Shown: positions 46,028 through 57,519 of the stretch, piece by piece | How the letters are laid out: the number at the start of each line of letters is the position of its first letter | Numbering within the stretch: the stretch's first letter is position 1 | NCBI GenBank assembly: GCA_031002005.1 | Contig: JARYHS010013630.1 | Span: 237,033,539 to 237,097,538, forward strand | Source of the DNA: Vandiemenella viatica | Lineage: Eukaryota; Arthropoda; Insecta; Orthoptera; Morabidae | DNA length: 64,000 nt | Reading direction: 5' to 3' | Program-made: the position numbers and the translations under genes | Notes under the pieces: model-generated | What the model was told of the DNA's origin: nothing | Database searches by the model: none | What the model saw: the letters and a program-made list of their open reading frames with translations, nothing else

Positions 46028-47582
46028 ATGGAATATACAACAGCAGCCGTAAACGACTCACCAGACGAGCAGAACCTTCGGAAGCATCACATCGTACCAG
46101 GTACAGCCGCAGCACTAACGCCCCAACCTACAGTAGAAGTGCCGTTAAATATCCCAGATAACAGTGACGTACCTAGTAAACGACTATGTACCGAAATGAC
46201 AAGCAACGTTCGGGCAAAAGAAACTGCACTAAATCAAAATTGTACCCTTGAAAGCAGACAGCTTAACCAACTTAATGATAGGCCGCTACAAACAGAAACC
46301 CAGAAACAGCCAAGCAAAAACAATAGATACAACTGATCAGATGTAGGTCCGTTTTATGTGTTTATTGAAAGTATGGACAAAAATGTCGGAATGCTGCATC
46401 CAATGGCCATCAGAAAAATTCTTTTCCAACATAATCCTCAGATTAAAGATAATATAATAAATATTAGCACACTTGGACGTAATAGAATCCGAATAGAAAC
46501 GAAAACCGCCGCAGCAGCTAACATATTAGTGCAATTACCATAATTTTCTTATCCACAAGTTCGGAATTATTAGAAATGTAGACATCACACTCAACGAAAG
46601 GGAAATTATGGAAGAAATAGAGTCCGACTACCCAGTAGTAGCAGTTAAGCGCTTCACCGGGAAAGCAAACAACCAGGAAGATGGCGAACGTCGCCCCATT
46701 CCCGTCTGTCAACTTTCCTTCAGAGCTCAATGTTTACCCCAATACGTGTACATTCTAGGAACGCGCTGTCCAGTGGAGCCTTATATATCTCAAACAATTA
46801 TATGTAAAAAATGTTGGCGATTCGGACACCGCTTTCAGAACTGCCGCAGCTCCGTAAGATGCAACAGATGCGGAGGGCCCCACTCTATAGAACTGTGTAA
46901 TGAAAATTTGGTACCTAGATGCGTTAATTGTCAAGGACCACACTTCACTTCGGACAAACTATGTCCAGCGTTCCAGCACCAAAAACAAGTAAAATACAAC
47001 GAAGCCTACAACGCCTTGGGAACGCAGACATCCATCACCCCAACAATCCATAGTTACGCGCAGAAAGTTATATCCAACCCAACACTACAGAGGGAGGAGG
47101 AATTCCCGCCCCTCACTCAGAAGACCACATGGCTACCCAGCCCACCTCAAAATAGAAATCTTTCGATGCAAGCAGCTGATCAACATAGTCAGGCTCCCCC
47201 ATACCTATCCATAACCCCCACCCCACATCCCACCCTCCCCCCCCAACCTCCACCCCCCCCCCCAACCTAAGCAACCTTCGGCCGACAGAATATCGACCAC
47301 TCCCACGGCACCGATACAACATCTACCGCCTCCCCCCCCCCTCACCAACAAATATCAAATATTCTAAATCAAGGTCAGATTCTTCCACCGATCCAGAATC
47401 CCTATCTACCTCAGTATCACAACGTATCTCCCACCCCAAGCCATGACACCTTAATCGACCAGCTCCTCCAGCTAATAGTACACATTATAACAGAAGCACT
47501 CAACTCTCCTGGCCAAACACTCTCAACTGGGGCAATCCGCCAATTAATAGCAAATCTCTTTTCAGTAAATGGAGGTATTTAA
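46028..47582 (+). pseudogene. LINE ORF1 (nucleic-acid-binding Gag-like protein), broken
   Basis: ORF1 proteins of this superfamily coat the element's RNA. The start chosen is ATG 46028, the first that keeps the long frame; an ATG at 45967 in another frame is an alternative. Lesions: stop TGA at 46334-46336; a one-base shift near 46541, after which the frame continues into LIHKFGIIRNVDITLNEREI; and stop TAA at 47268-47270 in a proline/CCC-rich tract. The same frame then stays open to a natural end, LIANLFSVNGGI plus stop, at 47580-47582. Three zinc knuckles lie at 46803-46970: C-x2-C-x4-H-x4-C (CKKCWRFGHRFQNC), C-x2-C-x3-H-x4-C (CNRCGGPHSIELC) and C-x2-C-x3-H-x6-C (CVNCQGPHFTSDKLC). The end overlaps the ORF2 ATG by 14 nt. 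Confidence 0.85.
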
Positions 47583-50500
47583 AATTCTTCAGTGGAACAT
47601 CCGATCTGTTTCGGCAAATAAAGAAACCCTACAAAAAGAACTAGCCACCCAGCAAATATCTATAGCCGCACTCAGCGAAACCTGGCTCAGCAAACCGGCA
47701 TACTTTCGGGGCTACTCGGTCATACAAAAAGATCGAACAGACGGCTATGGCGGAGTGGCCCTCCTAATCAAAACCACCCTAGACTTCAGAGCGCTAGACC
47801 TAGACCTAACCAACGTCCCGTACCTAGAGACTGTAGCAGTGCAGGTGGCGCTCCCAGAGTATAAACTCACAATAATCACACTATACCGACCACCAAGAAG
47901 CAAAATAGCGCTACATGAATGGCATAATCTTTTCAAACAGCTTGAACCTCCATACATGCTCTGCGGAGACTTCAATGCCCACAGTACCATGTGGGGATGC
48001 GAATACGAAGACCAATCGGGAAAAGAAATTAAAGAACTACTAGACGAATACAACTTGATCCCCCTAAATGACGGCACCCCAACCCAAATTCTAAGACCAA
48101 GCCTTCGACCATCAGCGGTGGACTTGACGTTGGTATCACCCCACATATCCACAGACCTCCAATGGAGCACCATCCCATATATTCTCGGATCAGACCATCA
48201 TGCCATCACCATCTCACATCTTATTGCAAGAGGACCAAAACTAATCTACCCATCCAGCAAATGGAACATCAGCAAAGCCAACTGGTGCCGTTATGCCCAA
48301 ATCATAGACGCTCAACTCCACATGTGCACACAAAACGCTTCTCCAATTGAAAATTATGACTCCTTCATTTCCTTAATTAACCACGCCGCAAATATAACTA
48401 TCCCAGAACGTCGCATATATACTAGGAAGGGTTCAATCGCCTGCCCGTGGTGGACCCCGGAATGTTCCAAAATGATAGCTAAAAGAAAATTAGCAGTCAA
48501 AATGTACAAACAACAACCCTCCTGGGAGACCTACAACGAATATAAAAGACTAAACGCTCAGGTTAAACGCTTCCTCAAACAACAGAAACTAAACAGCTGG
48601 AAAACCTATTGCAACAGAATCTCGAAGGACACGCCACCGAAAGAAATATGGACAATGATACGAAGAATGAAGAAGAAACCGTCTCTCACTGCAACATTAC
48701 ATGCAAAGCCGAAGAAATCGCCGCGATATTAGCGCCGCCAATCGTCTCCCTCCCTCCCTTCGAGACAATCATCAATTCAGAAGAACAAGTCAACACATAC
48801 AAAGGATTCGAAAGACCCTTCTCTCTAGCGGAACTAGATAAAGCACTCACTGCATCCAGCGACTCCGCTCCCGGATACGATCATATACATTACGCTATGA
48901 TTCGACAACTCCCCCCAAAAGCAAAAATACATTTGATACAACTGATACAAAAACTATGGTCTTCAAATAAACTATCGGAAGCATGGTCAACGCAAATAAC
49001 CGTTCCAATTTTAAAACCTGGAAAAGACCCAAACTTCCAACATCATACCGTCCAATCGCCCTGTTATCATGCGTCTTCAAAACCGCCGAACGACTTTGGA
49101 AAAACCGTATAGAATGGTGGTTAGAACATTCCAATCAACTCCCCACATCTCAATTCGGATTCCGGAAAGGACGCAGCACCATAGACAACCTGACCATCCT
49201 CACCTCAGACATTGAACGAACATTCAAGAACCAAGGATTTTTAATGGGTTTATTCCTAGACATCTCAAGCGCATACGATAACGTCCAGCTTTCTCTCCTC
49301 GTGAGAAAACTTCAAGCAAAGGGCATCCCGACTTTCGTTCTAACGGTATTTACTTAGCTTTCTACCAACGCACAATATACCTCCGAGAAAAGAACAACGC
49401 ATTAGTAGGCCCATATCTCGTCAACCGAGGTATCCCTCAAGGCTCAATACTTAGCCCCCTACTATACGTCATATACACCTGCGATCTGGAGAACATCTTA
49501 GGATCCCACATCAAGACCTTACAATTCGCAGATGACTTATGCATCTATATATACGCCACATGGTTCGAGTTGATTCGCAGATGGATCTCGGAAGCCGTGG
49601 AAAAACTCACAACATGGTTACACCAACATGGCCTATATCTAGCCCCTCAAAAATCAACGGCAGTACTGTTCACTCGTAGGAAAAATCCTCTCCTGCAAGA
49701 ACAAATTCAACTGCGTCAATGCACCTTCCCCGTCCGCGCAACAGTCAAATTTCTCGGATTAACATTAGACAGCAGACTCTCCTGGAAACCCCAGGTAGAA
49801 CACATAACAACTAGAACCAGCGGTGCACTCAACATACTGCGCTCAGTCGCACATACATGGTGGGGAGCAGACCCGGCCACCTGTCTACAGCTCTACAGAT
49901 CACTAATAAGACCTCATCTCGAATATGGCAGCATCGTCTAGGGCAACGCCTCTCAGCAAACTCTACGTAAGCTAGACCAGATACAATTCCGAGCACTCCG
50001 CATCTGCGTCGGAGCAATGAGAACAACCCCTACAAACGCCCTATTGATCGAGACTGCTGAATTTCCTCTAGATCTTCAACGCCAGCTCCGGGCAGACAAA
50101 TATCTTCTCCAACGTTACTCTTATTCCCACCACATCTTACGATCGAAACTTCAAACCTTAAGTAATATAATGAGGCCGTTTGAAGGGAAAAGACCCCCAC
50201 GATGCCCGCTTCTAGTTTACAGCCATATAAAAAGAATCAGCCCTACCTATATTCACGAAACCGTTCGAATGCTCCATTCCAACTCTCAGCACTTATATAC
50301 TTCCCCCTCACCTTAACCATCAAGCAGCGTCGATGCTTCTATCAATGACCTGGCCGGGCTACACACAAATCTACACCGACGGGTCCAAGACCAAACACCA
50401 AGTTGGCAGCGCGTACTACTGCCCCAGTACCAACCAAGAAGCCTGCTTCGCTCTTCCCTGTGAAGCCTCAATTTATACCGCCGAAATCATCGCCATTAAA

Positions 50501-51211
50501 GAAGCCTCAAAATACGGAATGGAACAAAAGTTTAAAAAAATATTAATCCTCTCCGACTCCAGAAGCACCCTACAAAGATTACAAAACCCACAGTGGAACC
50601 TTAATAGTAACAAATATATAATGGACTTAATTGAAATGACATTGTCTACACAAACCCCAGAAATAAAGTATATGTGGATCAAAGAACACGCAGGACTACT
50701 ATATAACGAACGAGCGGACGCCTTAGCCAAACAGGGAGCCAAGGAGGGGATGATGCTGGCACTTCCGCTTCCTTACACGGACTTCCTCCCCCGCGTCAAG
50801 CAAAAAGCCTACGAAGATCTACAAGACTACTGGAAAACATCGTCACTGCACAAGGGCTCTCACTACGCCACAATCCAACCAACAGTCATGAAGAACTTTA
50901 AATCCAAAAGGCATCTCACAACATGATTAATACGAATGAGGTTAGGCCACGGAGCCTTCCCCAGTCACCTACATAGGATAAAAGTATTGGACTCTCCACG
51001 ATGCGAAGCAGACGGGGAGGAAATCTCAGACCTCAACCATATTATTTTCAAATGCAGCAAACATAATCTCCCACGCGCCACCTTAATTAGCAAATTAGCA
51101 GCGATGCAAGTACCCCTCCCTACATCGATACAATGCCTGCTGTCTACAAACCAAATCAAGATATACCAGACACTAGCAAGATTCTTACAAGACGCTCAAA
51201 TAACGATATAG
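47569..51211 (+). pseudogene. LINE ORF2 (endonuclease, reverse transcriptase, RNase H), broken
   Basis: The start ATG 47569 opens a 387-codon frame. Endonuclease motifs: QWN (N10), SETWL (E37), YRPP, GDFNAHSTMWG (D134, N136), SAVDLTLVS (D185) and SDHH (D209, H210). RT motifs follow across frames: SYRPIALLSC near 49049, QFGFRKGRST, FLDISSAYDN (motif A Asp at 49259), GIPQGSILSPLLY, and QFADDL (motif C at 49525-49536). RNase H: YTDGSK (Asp 50378), TAEII (Glu 50483), LSDSRST (Asp 50555), and H 50687 plus Asp 50717 in ERADALAK. C-terminus: PRCEADGEEISDLNH then IIFKC. Lesions: frameshifts at about 48660-48720, 49028-49045, 49330-49350 and 50310-50318; stops TAG 49939-49941 and TGA 50924-50926, both where Trp is likely. 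All catalytic residues looked for are present, so decay is by small hits only. Confidence 0.9.
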
Positions 51212-51546
51212 TCAACACGACACCACAGGCTCACGGAAGACAAAACCAACTGCCGGAGAAGACAAAGGAGAGAAGAAACAAAAAATATACAAGAAACACC
51301 ACTCTACTAGAAACCTACAAACGGATACACAAACACATGAAGACCAACTCTCAACGAAGAAAACTACTGGAGAAAATCAAGTTTGTAAAGCAAGAAAAAG
51401 GCGACAATATTGTAAATTGGTAAATAATGTAAAATAAGGTAAACACACTATCTAGTAGAATCAATTTATGGTAAATCAATGTATAAGATCAAATGTATAA
51501 TAAAGGTTGGTGAAATGGTCAATTGACCAAAAACCAAAAATAAAAA
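51212..51546 (+). other. LINE 3' untranslated region and A-rich end
   Basis: CA-rich sequence up to about 51420 is open in one frame (51133-51423) but shows no motif. From there to the end it is AT-rich, with AATGGTCAATTGACCAAAAA, whose GGTCAATTGACC core is a 12-bp perfect palindrome near 51518. It closes with AAAATAAAAAA before the target duplication. There is no long poly-A. Confidence 0.75.
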
Positions 51547-51559
51547 AGAGTCATCAAAC
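51547..51559. repeat. Target-site duplication, right
   Basis: AGAGTCATCAAAC, exact copy of 45915-45927. The first A could belong to the element's A-rich end, so the duplication is 12 or 13 bp. Confidence 0.9.
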
Positions 51560-52974
51560 AGTATAAGACAAACGTTGAGGAAGAGGATGAACATCTTTGA
51601 TATAATATTAATTTAATCACCGCCTTCGGCGGAATATGACTTGAAGGTGTCGTATTGATCATTTGATTTACTTCATTGTGTTAATATCAAGGACAAGGTG
51701 TGAGGCTAGAAGACGTATATTCTAAATAAACCCACAGGAGATATTAAAAATACATTAACAGACAAACATTTGTAACCAGGGCGCAATTGAATTTGATGAT
51801 GGAATGAAGTTGAGACGAGGAATGTTTCGATGTTTGTGAAGAGTCACAAGCACGCTACCTACAATGGTAAGTTGGAACACTGTTGGCCGTGGCGGTGGTG
51901 GGGTGAATTTGACCGAATACGGGCAAAAAAGGCCGCGAGTTGTAATTTGCTGATCACGTCTATGGTCACTCTCCACTCACGGAAGATTTTTTCTGAGGCC
52001 GATGGGCTCTCTTGGAAGGACCGCCAGTTAAGTTTAATAACCGAACGTGCCATAGAATAACTTCAAGAGGTGAAAAGGCATCGCTTAATAAAATGCTTGT
52101 CGCATGACATGAGGACACAAAACTGATAGTTTGTGGGGGTAACAGTATTAGGGATCACTAAAAGAATTGGTAGGATGAAACCGAACGACGAAAATATTGT
52201 ACCCAATAACTCAATGAAGGAACGTGGTTAAACACTAACAATCTATTTTGTTTTTCTGCTTCCGCCAGTAATGGAGAGCCAAACTGATAGAAGCGGACAG
52301 CGGAAACTGATACAAGACCTCAGGTATGAGGTCACATGGACTTCACTGGTATTTGGACTGAAACTCTGAGACAGAGTGTGGCAATGCTTTTGAGCTATTA
52401 ATAGTTTTACGATGAACTCGTCACAGTTAGGAGAACAGTGGACCGAACATAGCTATACAATACTACGTGATATTGTATAGTGGCTTGAAGGTCACTCGGT
52501 CAATGGTGCAGTGTGCAGTCAGAAAACAATCGTAAATTACGCATAAATTTCATCCCTATCGTGTTGCGATTCATGTGCTCTAACCCACTCCGCCAGCTAC
52601 GTTCTGGTAGCCGAAACCTGCAAGTATGTTCTCGGTTGGTCTGGATCCGTAATTGTTGTAAAATTGTAGAATGGTGTCCATAAACAAAGTGATTTCTTTC
52701 AGTGATCAGGAACAATACGATTTTTATAGCATATGTGACATTCTGACCTCATATCAGGGATGTAAGTTAATTTTGATGATATAGTAAAGGGTACGTTTCA
52801 TAAAATTTCATGTCATCTGTTAATGATGAGAATTTCTTGTTTAGACATAACTTTTTTGTGGGATTGTTTCGATTCGTTGTGTTGGATCTTCTGTGTAAAC
52901 AATGTAATTTTTATCGTATTTTTAATATGATTAAATGTATGTATGCTCGTTTGAGACAACTAGGACCACGTTAA
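51560..52974. other. Spacer
   Basis: Mixed composition; frames of 65-76 codons on both strands around 51755-52060 and 52500-52715 without recognised products. Confidence 0.35.
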
Positions 52975-53192
52975 GCTTTTGTTTGGCTTGAATTTGCTGT
53001 GGATGCGCATACACCAGTGTTACAACTAGGCTTGTTAGCCCTAAAGAGGACCTACAGTTTAACGTGGAATCCAAACCACAGTAAGCTGTGCGAAAGGTAA
53101 AAGTCGGGTTAAAGGCCGAGACAGTGATTTGAACACGTGACCTTTCGAGCTCCAGTCAGAAGCCTATAAACACTGAACTACCAGGTCACTCA
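52975..53192 (-). mobile_element. tRNA-related SINE, family 2, reverse
   Basis: The right end read on the minus strand is tRNA-like: GAGTGACCTGGTAGTTCAGTG (A-box region), an anticodon-side stretch, and AGGTCACGTGTTCAAATCAC (B box with GTTCAAATC). Its left part contains GACCTACAGTTTAACGTGGAATCC, shared with the copy at 63420-63632 (GACCTAAAGTTTAACGTGAAATCC). This body is unrelated to family 1. Confidence 0.65.
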
Positions 53193-53284
53193 ATATGTTA
53201 TTTTGCGAGCCTTATTACATATATCACTGTAAATTCGAAGGTATGCTATTATCTTCGTCAAGAATGTTTCACAATTTATTTCAG
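53193..53284. other. Short AT-rich spacer
   Basis: Nothing recognised. Confidence 0.35.
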
Positions 53285-53450
53285 AGTGTACGGCTTGGAC
53301 TTGCATCGACAACACAGTCCACCTGACAGCGTCCGAGTCACCAGTAGACGCTGTGCCGCCGCCTACTCAGGCGGCATGCGTCGCCGTGGGCAGAGTCCAG
53401 CATCCTCCGCTCTAATTACGCAGGCGGCACTGCCCCTGTAATTTATGTTC
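53285..53450. promoter_or_regulatory. GC-richer island 11
   Basis: About 165 bp of GC-rich sequence with two GGCGGCA-type motifs in GCAGGCGGCACTGCC and CTCAGGCGGCATGCG, and GCCGCCGCC. No frame, no repeat edges. Candidate regulatory element. Confidence 0.25.
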
Positions 53451-55049
53451 CGAACTATGTGGGTTGGGTTGAAACGGCCGCGCACAGTGGCCTTTCGACG
53501 TTTTGTGCTCTTCCTCGGTGAAAATTATGAACCTTGGAGAAGCGACACGGCGTACAATTTTGAGTCTGAGATGTATTTTATTCACTATACGTCGCTTTCA
53601 GGAACTGTTATCTTTAAGTAGCAGTGATATACACTGGACGTAACGTCTTGAGGTTACGACAACAACCCTGACTGAGCGAAAATGTTTTCTTGTAGGTTTT
53701 CTCTAACATTGAATATAATATCCGAGAATAACTGGGTTTTCTGAAATTACATGCCGTGAGATTAGACAAACTACATATGTTATAGGAAAAGATCACAAAA
53801 CAGACAAACAGTCGATGCAAAGTTAATATCAAATTCTAAATCATTTTGTACGGCTTTGATGGCCTACGTTAACCATAGCGGTTTACGAGACTTTAAAGTT
53901 CAAATAGTTGTTTATTCACTGTAAATTTATCTTTTACCGGAGGGTATTCCGTGTGACGTAAGGATCGCAGAATAATGCTTTCCTTCCAGGAGAATATTTT
54001 GCTCACACAAATTAATCGTAGTTTTAAAATCTCATTGACGTTGCTTCAGTATCAACAGTTCATGTAGGTATGGTTCAAATATGATACAAATTATTGAATA
54101 TGTCAACATTTCCAATTTATAGAAACGCCTTTTTCAACCAAAGATTTGTAGTGGTATTTTATTCCTTTGTCTACGATTGCTGGAGATCAAATTACTATTA
54201 TTAACAGAACAAATAGATGGGTATTTAAATTCTCATTGAAGCATATGCTCCATCGCAATAAAATTAGTTTTCTGAAATTTCCAAATTTTTTCATAAGTCT
54301 TCAAGATGCACTGCAAGATCTGAGCAGTATTATCATAGGATACCAGAGAAAGTTTTTATCATTTCAAGAAAAATCACCAAAAAGGCATAAAAATATGCAG
54401 GAGCGAATATCAGAAATTATTATAACATGAACTGTTGGCTCTCGAAAATCAAAATAATTATTATATAAAAGGATTGTTGAAAGCCTCCTATGTTACCATC
54501 GAATTCGGAACACCGTATAAAGGCACAATAGTCGTCTTTCTAATTCTGGATTTATTTCATGCCTATTTCCAGACCCATTGCATCATAGCATTGTAAACGT
54601 TCCTGTTACTGTTCGATCGTGGAACGTGTTGGATCAGTGTTCTTGTTCTGTGTTTTGTCCCGTGATAAGTCTCGCGGCCTAATGACTGTGGTGAGATCAG
54701 CGAGTACAGTATTAAGTAATTTAAAGAGCATTTCGCGTGCCGCATGCGAAAGCTATTAGTGTCGCCCACGCCCCATCCGGCCCTGGTCCAAGCGCGCTCT
54801 TGCTCATGTGTGATTCACAAACACTTGCTACAGAGTTAAATTATTTTTCCGCGTCAGAAAAATTATAGCACCCTGTCTCGTTCTTTACTTTCTGTGCATG
54901 TATTTTAAAATATTTGGCCCTGGGGCCTTGCAAACAGATTAACAGGGAATTAAAAGGTCTCTGCGTGTTCTTTCTTTCCTGGAATAACACTTTTAGAGGG
55001 TGCGATAAATCAACTATGTTTATGCCCAATTGTCTTTAGTATTCTTTGT
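53451..55049. other. Spacer
   Basis: Mostly AT-rich. An 87-codon frame at 54167-54430 has no recognised domain. No transposon ends. Confidence 0.35.
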
Positions 55050-55580
55050 GCCCCTACCTCTTTCATTCTCTACCATTCCCTCTCTTCCTGTTTCCACTTT
55101 CACCCATTGGTTGATTTTTCCCTTCTTTCCTGAAAACCTGCTTTTTGAGTTTCCTCTTCAAAACGTAGTCAATAAGTGAGTTTGTCTTGATTCCAGCATA
55201 TTGTATAACTTCTCTCTATTTCCTGGAACCATGTGGGTTTGGAACTATAGCTATTTATCAAATCAGTCATCTGCTTGGTTAATCTTCATTCTGTGCATGT
55301 GCTCATAGGATTGTAGACTTATTTTCTTCATTACACTTGTTAGTTTTTCAATTTTAAAACAGACTTATTTGTTTGATCATCATTTGTATTCTGATTCACT
55401 ATTGATCTTATACCCCATTATTTTTCTCAAAATTCTTCTTTGTGATTAATGTCATGATATCTGCAAAAACAATACAGTTTACATTATGCTTATTTGGGTT
55501 TTTTCCTAGTTGTATTCCTGTAGTATTTATCGCTTTTCTCCACTTTCTAACTACTTTCTCCAAGGCGCAATATTATATTC
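55050..55580 (-). pseudogene. LINE reverse-transcriptase fossil, second family, reverse
   Basis: Read on the minus strand from about 55575, the DNA implies VVRKWRKAINTTGIQLGKNP and then VNCIVFADI. This is the region around RT motif C, where CLAFADDLAL-like sequence is usual; here the second Asp is lost and a stop follows. Further along, an Asn/Lys-rich stretch and TWFQEIERSYTICWNQDKLT-like sequence keep the order seen in insect LINEs. It is heavily broken and distinct from the fossils at 14900 and 18650. Confidence 0.55.
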
Positions 55581-56077
55581 TCTTCAATAGGAAAAGACTA
55601 CGTATTAGATTTGAAATTATAAAGCTTTAAATATGAGGTTGCAGAGAGAACAGTGCTTTAGTTACGTATAGAGTGGCTGGCTTTAAAACTTGTACAGATT
55701 GATGCATTAAAGGTATAAATTGATTTGTGATTAGGTATTATTGAAATTTGTTGGTTGTTCGAGGTACAATGTTGGCTTTTATCTACATCGATTTCTGTAA
55801 GAAGCGGAAAAACGAAACTTCAAATTCAGGTAAACAGCTGAATATTATTTTCATGCTTGAAATACTCTAAGAGTTGTAAATAATGATAAAAGTTTGAATT
55901 ATGTGCAGATAATATATTGCTATTTTATATCTGTTCCTTTACTAGACAAATTTCATCCCCCGTTTTTTATAAAGTTTTGATTCTTGTAATCTTCTTCAGT
56001 TCATGTAGTGATCGGATTTAATACTGCACAGATTCAAAGACGGAATTTTTGCTTTCTTCAACGACCGTGTCTGTCGC
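55581..56077. other. AT-rich spacer
   Basis: Nothing recognised. Confidence 0.4.
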
Positions 56078-56105
56078 AAAAAAAAAAAAAAAAAAAAAAA
56101 AAAAA
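56078..56105 (+). repeat. Poly-A tract, 28 nt
   Basis: A pure A run after GTCTGTCGC. It could be the tail of a decayed retroelement on the plus strand; no SINE body precedes it. Confidence 0.8.
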
Positions 56106-56159
56106 GATCTAGTATGTCGTAGCCAGTAAATTAATTCGTCTGCCTCTCTTTGTTTACAC

Positions 56160-56365
56160 ACTTATGTCTTTACGCCTCGACGACGAGGTCAGTAGAGGTG
56201 GGATGGTATTAGGGACAAAGAACTGGAAGGAATTCGATTATGGCCTTTTGTAGGAAGCTTCCCGGCAGTCACCTGAAGTTATTTGGGGAAACCATGGAAC
56301 ACCCAATTCTGGATGCATGAACGGGAGTCGAGTCCGCATCCTCCCGAATACGAGGCCAGATTCGT
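56160..56365 (-). mobile_element. SINE family 1, reverse, missing its extreme head
   Basis: Minus strand: AATCTGGCCTCGTATTCGGGAGGATGCGG, then a B-box remnant ACTCGACTCC, body CATGGTTTCCCC then ACTTCAGGTGACTGCCGGG, then AAAAGGCCATAATCG and the 3' end CGTCGAGGCGTAAAG. Confidence 0.8.
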
Positions 56366-57519
56366 CTTGGGTATAATTCCACAAAATTTTAAATTCAATT
56401 TTCAGTTATGGATCAACTAAGACATAAAAACTGAAAATGCAAAGACCAGGATCATTTTGGACAATTCCAAGCAAGAATAGTTTTTGTGCAAGCTGTGTAA
56501 ATTTTAACCAGATTCAATTTTTACAATATAATTTTGCAATGCGTAATTTTTTAGCCAGAAATTAGATACCATGTAGGTAGTAACGTAGATAACTCGGGAA
56601 GACCACCTAAACAACATAATCTGAATGTTTACTTCGCCAAGACCAACATTTAAACTCTGACCTTTTCAATTTCCACATGTCCTATTTGAGGAAGTTGGTA
56701 AATCAAAGAATACGTCGTTTTCTTAAAATTGTTACTAGGTACGCTCTTGTAAACTTCGACGTTCACAAGATAAATTATTAATACATTTGTTGGTGAATTT
56801 GCACTTACCTTTATCAGATGCAGCAAAACTTGTAAACGTTTTAATACTACTAAAATTTAAGGTGTAAGGATGTTCATTGAATATCAGTCAATAATAATTA
56901 TCAAGTTAGGAAAAAAAGTTTCATTCCAAGAATTTCAAACCACAAATACAAATTTACGTTCGTTGCATTATTGCTTCTTAGGGAACTCACGAAAGCAGTT
57001 GTTCGGTTTATTTCATTGTTCTAACACCGAAACCTTTCCGAAATTTTGCTGATTTTTGTATATACTTTGTGTAGCCTAATAAGGATGATGAGAAGAAAAA
57101 TAAGCATTGGAGAACATAAAATGCCGAAACTATGTTGTGTCTATGTTACACGAGGAAATTGTTTTCCGTAACTTTTTGTCGTGCATCATACAAGCTGAGA
57201 GTCTTTCAGTTTTCCCACTCGTACTTAGAAGTTTTTTTGTTTTTTTTTTCTCCGTTGCATATACGAAAAATTACGTCTAGTACTTGTTTCGACATTTTAT
57301 AACTATTTATCTGTACTCAAATTGTTTTTAGTGCATTGCCAGCAGGGATACCAGTTTCTGTAAGATAAAGAAAATGGCAGACATGTTATGAGAACTCCAT
57401 TCACTGAATGAACAGGAATAGACTCACGTTATCCGCGCACGACTGATTAATATCTTGGCATCTGTTTAAAGAAATTCGTAATAGCGAAGCAGCGCTTGAA
57501 AACTAATGATCTGACGAAA
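56366..57519. other. AT-rich spacer
   Basis: Nothing recognised. Confidence 0.4.

Larger units (their letters stand above)
45928..51546 (+). mobile_element. Full-length I-superfamily-like non-LTR retrotransposon (inactive)
   Basis: A complete element of about 5.6 kb between perfect 13-bp target duplications. Order: a 5' UTR of about 100 bp, ORF1 with three zinc knuckles, then ORF2 with an apurinic-type endonuclease, reverse transcriptase, RNase H and a C-terminal Cys-His motif. The 3' UTR is about 335 bp with an A-rich end (AAAACCAAAAATAAAAAAG). RNase H after RT plus a zinc-knuckle ORF1 fits the I superfamily (I, Nimb, Loa and relatives); the exact clade would need a tree. The element is markedly CA-rich on its coding strand, unlike the AT-rich surroundings. 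Both ORFs are broken by scattered point lesions while the ends are intact, so it arrived whole and then decayed. Confidence 0.9.

Noticed and set aside
47745..48173. 142-codon minus-strand frame
   Set aside because: It is the complement of the ORF2 endonuclease coding region, where both strands are stop-poor.
46028..51211. Assignment of the LINE to R1 or Jockey
   Set aside because: RNase H after the RT argues against typical Jockey and most R1 elements, and the target is not 28S rDNA. I superfamily is kept, without a firm clade.
51133..51423. 96-codon frame at the 3' end of the LINE as a third ORF
   Set aside because: It overlaps the ORF2 C-terminus in another frame and shows no motif; it fits CA-rich, stop-poor composition of the element.
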